Positions 12,771 to 17,139 of a DNA stretch of 17,139 bases are shown one piece after another (the first letter of the stretch is position 1; the number at the start of each line of letters is the position of its first letter). Below the pieces are notes generated by a model. That model saw nothing but the letters and a program-made list of their open reading frames with translations, ran no database searches and was not told the DNA's origin. The position numbers and the translations under genes were made by a program. This stretch comes from an uncultured Collinsella sp. (GTDB lineage: Bacteria > Actinomycetota > Coriobacteriia > Coriobacteriales > Coriobacteriaceae): contig CABUWD010000031.1 of assembly GCA_902495155.1 (NCBI GenBank), positions 1 through 17,139 of the forward strand. The letters are read 5' to 3'.

Positions 12771-13480
12771 TACTGACCCCTCCTCTCGGAGTTACGACGA
12801 CGAGGACGGGAAGAGCCCTCGAGTGCAGGGTTGGGAACAGGCTGGCCCGGGAGCTTCTCGCCCAGGTAGATCCAGACCTTCACGCCGCAAGCACCCATGG
12901 TGGTGCTGGCGACAGCCGTGCCGTAGTCGATCTTGGCACGGAGGGTGTGCAGAGGCACGCGACCCTCGCGGTACCACTCACGACGGCCCATCTCGGCACC
13001 GCCGAGACGACCGGAGCACTGGATACGGATACCCTTAGCGCCGGCCTTGCGGGCAGACTGGACAGCCTTGCGCATAGCGCGACGGAAGGCAACGCGGCCC
13101 TCGAGCTGCTCGGCGATAGACTGAGCAACGAGGTTGGCGTCGAGCTCGGGGCGCTTGATCTCGACAACGTCGACGGAGAGCTGGCCCTTGGAGACGCCAG
13201 CGACCTTCTCGAGCTCGGTGCGGAGGGTATCGATCTCGGCACCCTTCTTACCGATGACAACGCCGGGGCGAGCGGTGAGGATGATGACCTTCACCTTGTC
13301 GCCAGCGCGCTCGATCTCGACGCGGGAGACAGCTGCGCGGGAAAGACGCTTCTCGAGGTACTTGCGGATCTCGAGATCGTTACCGAGGGTCTTAGCGTAA
13401 TCCTTCTCTGCGAACCAGCGGGAGCGCCAGTTCTCGGTGATGCCAAGACGGAAGCCGGTGGGGTAGACTTTCTGACCCAT
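12770..13480 (-). CDS. rpsC: 30S ribosomal protein S3
   Basis: 236 residues. MGQKVYPTGFRLGITENWRS opens the protein. The KH type-2 motif VVIGKKGAEID (74-84) and the C-terminal domain GRLGGAEMGRREWYREGRVP identify S3, part of the 30S head and mRNA entry site. The tail is basic (RPRRRNSERRGQ). The ATG at 13480 follows AAAGGAGG. It starts 6 nt after rplV and ends in a one-base overlap with rplP. Confidence 0.97.
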   Translation of the reverse strand: MGQKVYPTGFRLGITENWRSRWFAEKDYAKTLGNDLEIRKYLEKRLSRAAVSRVEIERAGDKVKVIILTARPGVVIGKKGAEIDTLRTELEKVAGVSKGQLSVDVVEIKRPELDANLVAQSIAEQLEGRVAFRRAMRKAVQSARKAGAKGIRIQCSGRLGGAEMGRREWYREGRVPLHTLRAKIDYGTAVASTTMGACGVKVWIYLGEKLPGQPVPNPALEGSSRPRRRNSERRGQ

Positions 13481-13486
13481 ACAGCT

Positions 13487-13858
13487 TTACGCCTCCTTTC
13501 GAGGAGCAACGACGACGGTGATGTGGGAAGTACGCTTCAGAATGCGAGAAGCGGAACCCTTGGCGCGGGGACGGATGCGCTTAAGCGTCGGACCCTCGTC
13601 AACATAGGCAGCGGCGACAACCAGGTTGTCGGCACGCAGACCGTTGTTGTTCTCGGCGTTCGCAACGGCGGAACGGAGAACCTTCTCGACATCCACGGCG
13701 ACGGCGCGGTCGCAGAAGTGGAGGATGTCGAAGGCCTGAGCGACAGGCTTGCGGCGGATCAGATCGACCACCAGGCGGGCCTTGCTGGGGGAAACACGCA
13801 CGTACTTAGCGACGGCGCGAACCTCGGTGGCCTCAGTTTCAATAGACTTAGTTGCCAT
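13487..13858 (-). CDS. rplV: 50S ribosomal protein L22
   Basis: 123 residues. YVRVSPSKARLVVDLIR (19-35), AVANAENNNGL, and the beta-hairpin tip region RPRAKGSASRILKRTSHITV identify L22, which lines the exit tunnel and affects macrolide binding. The N-terminus has a short acidic lead of about 15 residues. The ATG at 13858 follows AGGGGG. It lies 14 nt after rpsS. The tunnel loop shows no obvious deletion or insertion. Confidence 0.97.
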   Translation of the reverse strand: MATKSIETEATEVRAVAKYVRVSPSKARLVVDLIRRKPVAQAFDILHFCDRAVAVDVEKVLRSAVANAENNNGLRADNLVVAAAYVDEGPTLKRIRPRAKGSASRILKRTSHITVVVAPRKEA

Positions 13859-13872
13859 TTACGGTTAACCCC

Positions 13873-14133
13873 CTATTTGGCCTTGTGGCCACGGAACGTA
13901 CGAGTCGGCGCGAACTCGCCGAGCTTGTGACCAACCATGGACTCGGTAACATACACGGGCACATGCTTGCGGCCGTCGTGGACGGCGATGGTGTGACCAA
14001 CCATCTCGGGGAAGATGGTGGACGCGCGGGACCAGGTCTTCACGACGTCCTTCTTGCCAGCCTCGTTCATCGCGGTGATACGCGAGAGAAGGCGAGTCTC
14101 CACGAACGGGCCCTTTTTGAGACTTCTGCTCAT
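13873..14133 (-). CDS. rpsS: 30S ribosomal protein S19
   Basis: 86 residues, slightly shorter than the common 92. MSRSLKKGPFVE, WSRASTIFPEMVGHTIAVHDGR and GHKLGEFAPTRTFRGH are all diagnostic of S19, a 30S head protein next to S13. The ATG at 14133 follows AGGAG. It begins 32 nt after rplB. Confidence 0.97.
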   Translation of the reverse strand: MSRSLKKGPFVETRLLSRITAMNEAGKKDVVKTWSRASTIFPEMVGHTIAVHDGRKHVPVYVTESMVGHKLGEFAPTRTFRGHKAK

Positions 14134-14165
14134 AAGTGCTTTCTCCTAAAACTCGGTATCCGAAA

Positions 14166-14996
14166 TTACTTCTTACGGCGACGAATGATGTGCTGGTTCG
14201 AGACCTTCTTCTTCTTGCGCGTACGAAGGCCCTTCGTCGGCTTACCCCAGGGGGTAACGGAGGGACGACCAGAGGTGTGGTTCTTGCCCTCGCCACCGCC
14301 GTGCGGGTGGTCGACAGGGTTCATGACGGTACCGCGGACGGTCGGGCGCACGTTCATGTGACGCTTACGGCCGGCCTTGCCGATGACGATGTTGGAGTGA
14401 TCGGCGTTGCCGACCTCACCGACGGTGGCGCGGCAGGTAACGAGGATGCGGCGCATCTCGGAGGAAGGCATACGGACGATAGCGTACTTGCCCTCCTTAC
14501 CCATCAGCTGGCAGGAGTTACCGGCGGAACGGGCGATAGCAGCGCCCTTGCCCGGCTGGAACTCGACGGCATGGATGAGCGTACCGACGGGGATGTCGGC
14601 GAGGGGCAGAGCGTTGCCCGGCTTGATGTCGGCGTCAGAACCGGACATGATGGTCTGACCGACCTCGAGGCCCTTAGGGGCCAGGATGTAGCGCTTCTCA
14701 CCGTCAGCGTAGTGCAGCAGAGCGATGCGAGCGGAACGGTTCGGATCGTACTCGATCGTGGCAACCTTGGCGGGCACGCCGTCCTTGTTGCGCTTGAAGT
14801 CGATCACGCGGTAACGACGCTTCACGCCGCCGCCCTGGTGGCGGGTGGTGATGCGGCCGTTGTTGTTACGACCGGCCTTCTTGGGCAGGGGCTCGAGAAG
14901 AGACTTCTCGGGCTTGGTGCAGGTAATCTCGGAGAAGTCGGAGATCGTCTGCCAACGCCTACCAGCGGAGGTCGGCTTAAGGTGCTTTACAGCCAT
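14166..14996 (-). CDS. rplB: 50S ribosomal protein L2
   Basis: 276 residues, the normal length. It starts MAVKHLKPTSAGRRWQ, contains GRITTRHQGGGVKRRYR, and near the C-terminus MNPVDHPHGGGEGK (225-238) with H230, the equivalent of the conserved E. coli H229. L2 binds 23S rRNA and is needed for subunit association and peptidyl transfer. The ATG at 14996 was chosen over an upstream in-frame start because AAAGGGA lies 6 nt before it and family members begin here. It follows rplW after an unusually long 179-nt gap with hairpins and a promoter-like sequence. Confidence 0.97.
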   Translation of the reverse strand: MAVKHLKPTSAGRRWQTISDFSEITCTKPEKSLLEPLPKKAGRNNNGRITTRHQGGGVKRRYRVIDFKRNKDGVPAKVATIEYDPNRSARIALLHYADGEKRYILAPKGLEVGQTIMSGSDADIKPGNALPLADIPVGTLIHAVEFQPGKGAAIARSAGNSCQLMGKEGKYAIVRMPSSEMRRILVTCRATVGEVGNADHSNIVIGKAGRKRHMNVRPTVRGTVMNPVDHPHGGGEGKNHTSGRPSVTPWGKPTKGLRTRKKKKVSNQHIIRRRKK

Positions 14997-15026
14997 TACA
15001 ATCCCTTTCAATAGGAATCCGTTAGC

Positions 15027-15067
15027 CATCGCAGACAGGGATTCGAGGTTCTGCCTCGGGTGCGATG
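15027..15067 (-). other. Hairpin in the rplB leader
   Basis: CATCGCA/TGCGATG (15027-15033 with 15061-15067) encloses CGAGG/CCTCG (15044-15048 with 15054-15058). It lies 31 nt upstream of the rplB start. There is no T-run. It is a candidate protein-binding leader structure; this role is inferred from position only. Confidence 0.5.
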
Positions 15068-15076
15068 ACACCGGAC

Positions 15077-15100
15077 GTATACACGGTTCCGGGCGTGTCC
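15077..15100 (-). promoter_or_regulatory. Second copy of the rplC promoter-region sequence, upstream of rplB
   Basis: These 24 nt match 16942-16965 at 21 positions, including TATAC at the -10 position. On the minus strand it is followed by the rplB leader. It may be an internal promoter or a protein-binding site. No good -35 hexamer is visible, so a promoter call is uncertain. Confidence 0.4.
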
Positions 15101-15120
15101 ATTTTATACGCCCAAAACCT

Positions 15121-15158
15121 TGAGCTCCCGCCTCCCCTATTTGGGAGGCATGAGCTCA
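15121..15158 (-). terminator. Terminator- or attenuator-like hairpin after rplW
   Basis: TGAGCTC/GAGCTCA (15121-15127 with 15152-15158) and GCCTCCC/GGGAGGC (15130-15136 with 15143-15149) form a 14-bp two-part stem with a 6-nt loop. On the minus strand AGG and then TTTT follow. The T-run is short, so partial termination or attenuation inside the operon is more likely than a full stop. Confidence 0.5.
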
Positions 15159-15175
15159 CTCAACAGCAGCGAGTC

Positions 15176-15463
15176 TTAGGCCTGGTTGCCAAAGACCTCG
15201 ATGGTGTCGCCCTCGGCCAGCGTGACGATGGCCTTCTTCCAAGAACGGGTCTTGCCGGCGACATAGCGCACGCGCTTGGTCTTGGGCTTGACCGTCAGGG
15301 TGTTCACGCGAACGACCTTGACGCCGAAGATCTCCTCGACAGCGTCCTTGATCTGATACTTGTTAGCATCCTTGGCGACCTCGAACGTGTACTTGTTCAG
15401 CTCCATGCCGGAGAAGGAACGCTCGGACACGATCGGACGGATGATGATCTCGTGGGCGGTCAT
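15176..15463 (-). CDS. rplW: 50S ribosomal protein L23
   Basis: 95 residues. It starts MTAHEIIIRPIVSERSF and contains YTFEVAKDANKYQIKDAVEEIF (27-47 approx.) and VKPKTKRVR, all typical of L23, which sits at the tunnel exit and docks trigger factor and SRP. Its ATG directly follows the rplD TAA stop, and GGAGGTG lies inside rplD, so the two are translationally coupled. Confidence 0.97.
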   Translation of the reverse strand: MTAHEIIIRPIVSERSFSGMELNKYTFEVAKDANKYQIKDAVEEIFGVKVVRVNTLTVKPKTKRVRYVAGKTRSWKKAIVTLAEGDTIEVFGNQA

Positions 15464-16090
15464 TTATGCAAGCACCTCCCCGAAGTGAGCGGCGATGTCG
15501 GCGGGCATCAGCACGGCGTTGTTGTTGACGAGATCGTAGGTGTTGGCCTCGTCAGCGGTGATGATGAACGTCTTGGGAATGTTGCGGAACGACAGGTAGG
15601 CGTTGACGTCCTCATCGCGAACGATGATGGTCAGACGCTTGCCCTCAAGGCCGAGAGCCTTGAGCATGGCGACGGCAGCCTTGGTGGAAGGCTTCTCGAA
15701 GCCGTAGTCGTCGACGAGCACGAGCTCGCCATCGGCCAGCTTGGCGGACAGCGCGGAGCGCATAGCCAGCTTGACCTCCTTGTTGTTCATACGCTTAGCG
15801 TAGGAACGGGGCTTGGGGGCGAAGACAACGCCACCGTGACGCCACTGGGCAGCACGGATGGAACCCTGGCGGGCACGGCCGGTGCCCTTCTGACGCCAAG
15901 GCTTCTTGCCGCCACCGGAAACCTCAGAGCGACCCTTAGCAGACTGGGTGCCCTGACGCCAAGAGGCCATCTGGCACTTGACGATGTGGTGCATAACGTG
16001 GATGTTCGGCTCGATGCCGTACACCTCAGCGGCGAGCTCGGCCTCGGCGACCTTCTTGCCCTCGCTGTTCTTTACTTCAAACTTTGCCAT
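15464..16090 (-). CDS. rplD: 50S ribosomal protein L4
   Basis: 208 residues. The signature GGGKKPWRQKGTGRARQGS (59-77) and QWRHGGVVFAPKPRSY (82-97) mark the L4 loop that reaches the exit tunnel. Family knowledge: in enterobacteria L4 also represses its own operon through the leader; whether that occurs here is unknown. The ATG at 16090 follows AAGGAG. It lies 46 nt after rplC. Confidence 0.97.
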   Translation of the reverse strand: MAKFEVKNSEGKKVAEAELAAEVYGIEPNIHVMHHIVKCQMASWRQGTQSAKGRSEVSGGGKKPWRQKGTGRARQGSIRAAQWRHGGVVFAPKPRSYAKRMNNKEVKLAMRSALSAKLADGELVLVDDYGFEKPSTKAAVAMLKALGLEGKRLTIIVRDEDVNAYLSFRNIPKTFIITADEANTYDLVNNNAVLMPADIAAHFGEVLA

Positions 16091-16136
16091 TTAAGTGTTC
16101 TCCTTGGTATGACGCTGGGCTAAATGGGCTGGGCCC

Positions 16137-16757
16137 TTAGGCCATACGGATGGCGACGAGACCATTCTTGGCACCCGGGACAGCGCCCTTGACCAAGATG
16201 AGGTTCTGCTCGGCATCGATGCGGACAACGGAAAGGTTCTTGACGGTAACGCGCTCGTTACCCATGTGACCGGCCATCTTGACGCCCTTGAGGACGCGCG
16301 CAGGATAGGCGCACTGACCGATAGAACCGGGGTGACGCTGGAAGTGAGAACCATGCGTCATAGGACCGCGGCGCTGACCCCAGCGCTTGATGCGACCCTG
16401 GAAGCCCTTACCCTTGGAGGTACCGATGACGTCGACCTTCTCGACATCAGCGAAATCAGCGACGGTGACGACCTCGCCGACCTTGTGCTCCTCGCCGTTC
16501 TCGACGCGGACCTCACGAAGGAAGCGGACGGGCTCGACGCCAGCCTTGGCGAAGTGACCAGCCATGGGCTTGTTCACGTTCTTGGCCTTGATGTCGCCGA
16601 AACCGATCTGGACGGCATCATAGCCGTCGGTTGCCTGAGTTTTAACCTGCGAGACAGCGCAGGGGCCAGCCTGGATGACCGTGACGGGAACGACGTTGTC
16701 GTCCTCGTCCCAAACCTGGGTCATGCCAATCTTGCGGCCGAGAATCATGCTGATCAA
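16137..16757 (-). CDS. rplC: 50S ribosomal protein L3
   Basis: 206 residues from a TTG start. ILGRKIGMTQVWDEDD opens the protein. SKGKGFQGRIKRWGQRRGP (114-132 approx.) and HPGSIGQ plus KMAGHMGN near the C-terminus identify L3, an early 23S rRNA binder near the peptidyl-transferase centre. The TTG at 16757 was chosen because TTGGGA lies 7 nt upstream. The ATG three codons on (16748) has no ribosome binding site at a normal distance. It is the first gene of the transcript: rpsJ, the usual neighbour, is not found in the 382 nt upstream. Confidence 0.93.
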   Translation of the reverse strand: MISMILGRKIGMTQVWDEDDNVVPVTVIQAGPCAVSQVKTQATDGYDAVQIGFGDIKAKNVNKPMAGHFAKAGVEPVRFLREVRVENGEEHKVGEVVTVADFADVEKVDVIGTSKGKGFQGRIKRWGQRRGPMTHGSHFQRHPGSIGQCAYPARVLKGVKMAGHMGNERVTVKNLSVVRIDAEQNLILVKGAVPGAKNGLVAIRMA

Positions 16758-16941
16758 GATATGATCCCAACTCTCGCGTGGTCTTGGGACAATGCGTACA
16801 CCACCGAGCGTACGCCCCTAGAGGACCACTACTTACACGACGTGCTCCCCAGCCTTGTATTGCGTCCGGACTACCTGACAACCCTATTAAGCAGGCATTT
16901 TGTCCAGCCAGAATACTCCCCTGGTTACACACAGCTGTTTA
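16758..16941 (-). other. Structured leader of the ribosomal protein operon
   Basis: About 180 nt from the putative promoter to the rplC start, without a convincing gene. TCCCAA/TTGGGA (16765-16770 with 16784-16789) would hide the rplC ribosome binding site. GCGTAC/GTACGC (16794-16799 with 16810-16815) forms a second hairpin. An 8-bp palindrome GTCCGGAC lies near 16864-16871. The layout suits translational feedback by a ribosomal protein, which is inferred. Confidence 0.5.
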
Positions 16942-16970
16942 GTATACACGGCTGCGGGCGTATCCATCGA
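16941..16970 (-). promoter_or_regulatory. Probable promoter of the ribosomal protein operon
   Basis: On the minus strand TATACT (16946-16941) is a good -10 element, with a weak TCGATG 18 nt upstream (16970-16965). It lies about 185 nt before rplC. The spacer region is part of the 24-nt sequence repeated before rplB. Confidence 0.5.
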
Positions 16971-17046
16971 GATTCATATTTCACTCACATTGTTTACGCA
17001 GGTAAAGTGCGTGGAGTCGCCTGGGCTTGGCAGAGGGGCGGCGAAA

Positions 17047-17139
17047 TATATTAAGTTTGCTGCTCTACAGTCCTGCGCAAGACGGAAAGCACATTAAGTG
17101 CTTTCCTTTGCGTGCGGAACTCGCGACAAACTTAATATA
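17047..17139. repeat. Nested 93-nt inverted repeat at the window edge
   Basis: The outer arms TATATTAAGTTTG (17047-17059) and its exact complement (17127-17139) are 13 bp. The inner arms GGAAAGCAC/GTGCTTTCC (17084-17092 with 17098-17106) are 9 bp with an ATTAA loop. GCGCAA and TTGCG just outside the inner arms are also roughly symmetric. The window ends on the last base of the outer arm. It could be a divergent promoter/operator or a small mobile repeat. Confidence 0.55.

Noticed and set aside
15065..16123. A 352-codon plus-strand frame opposite rplW and rplD
   Set aside because: Ribosomal protein genes on the minus strand explain the open frame; composition is Leu/Gly/Asp/His-rich and unlike a protein family.
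16642..16932. Possible rpsJ (S10) or small gene upstream of rplC
   Set aside because: The 96-codon translation has no S10 motif, overlaps rplC in another frame and coincides with the structured leader.

Overview
The window looks like a stretch of a GC-rich, gut-type actinobacterium. Protein sequences and gene content suggest class Coriobacteriia, probably Collinsella or a close relative. This is an inference from protein character, not a database match. The left edge cuts through ygfK. The right edge stops exactly at the end of an inverted repeat, so the window may be a whole draft contig.

Region 1 (1-4553) is a purine/urate-type catabolic locus. On the minus strand, in transcription order, it holds a nucleobase:cation symporter (NCS2) permease interrupted by one in-frame TAG, then ssnA (amidohydrolase), then the 5' part of ygfK (selenate-reductase-like flavoprotein). 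A YheO/DauR-like regulator (PAS-like domain plus HTH) is encoded divergently from the permease. The divergent region carries a good permease promoter with a Fur-box-like sequence inside its spacer. The gaps between permease, ssnA and ygfK are full of hairpins without T-tracts.

Region 2 (4598-8608) holds ridA (minus), which shares a 15-bp-stem bidirectional terminator with the regulator. Divergent from it is a two-gene plus-strand operon: a large U32-family protein (a likely RNA hydroxylase relative) and a short RluA-type pseudouridine synthase. Terminator-like hairpins follow.

Region 3 (8631-10910) is a minus-strand pair, a Gfo/Idh/MocA oxidoreductase and a DeoR-family regulator 3 nt downstream. 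Upstream lies an approximately 450-nt gene-free stretch with GCGC/TTTGCG operator-like repeats and two interleaved families of short degenerate repeats.

Region 4 (10906-17139) is a minus-strand ribosomal protein operon: rplC-rplD-rplW-rplB-rpsS-rplV-rpsC-rplP-rpmC-rpsQ-rplN-rplX, closed by a strong terminator. It lacks rpsJ at its head and stops after rplX, without rplE and the rest of the usual spc block. It has a roughly 180-nt structured leader and two unusually long internal gaps (rplW/rplB and rpsQ/rplN), each with RNA structure. A 24-nt promoter-region sequence before rplC recurs (21/24 identical) before rplB.

I saw no CRISPR array, tRNA, rRNA, prophage, insertion sequence or recognisable defence system. 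The unusual signals are mostly regulatory and structural, plus the interrupted permease.
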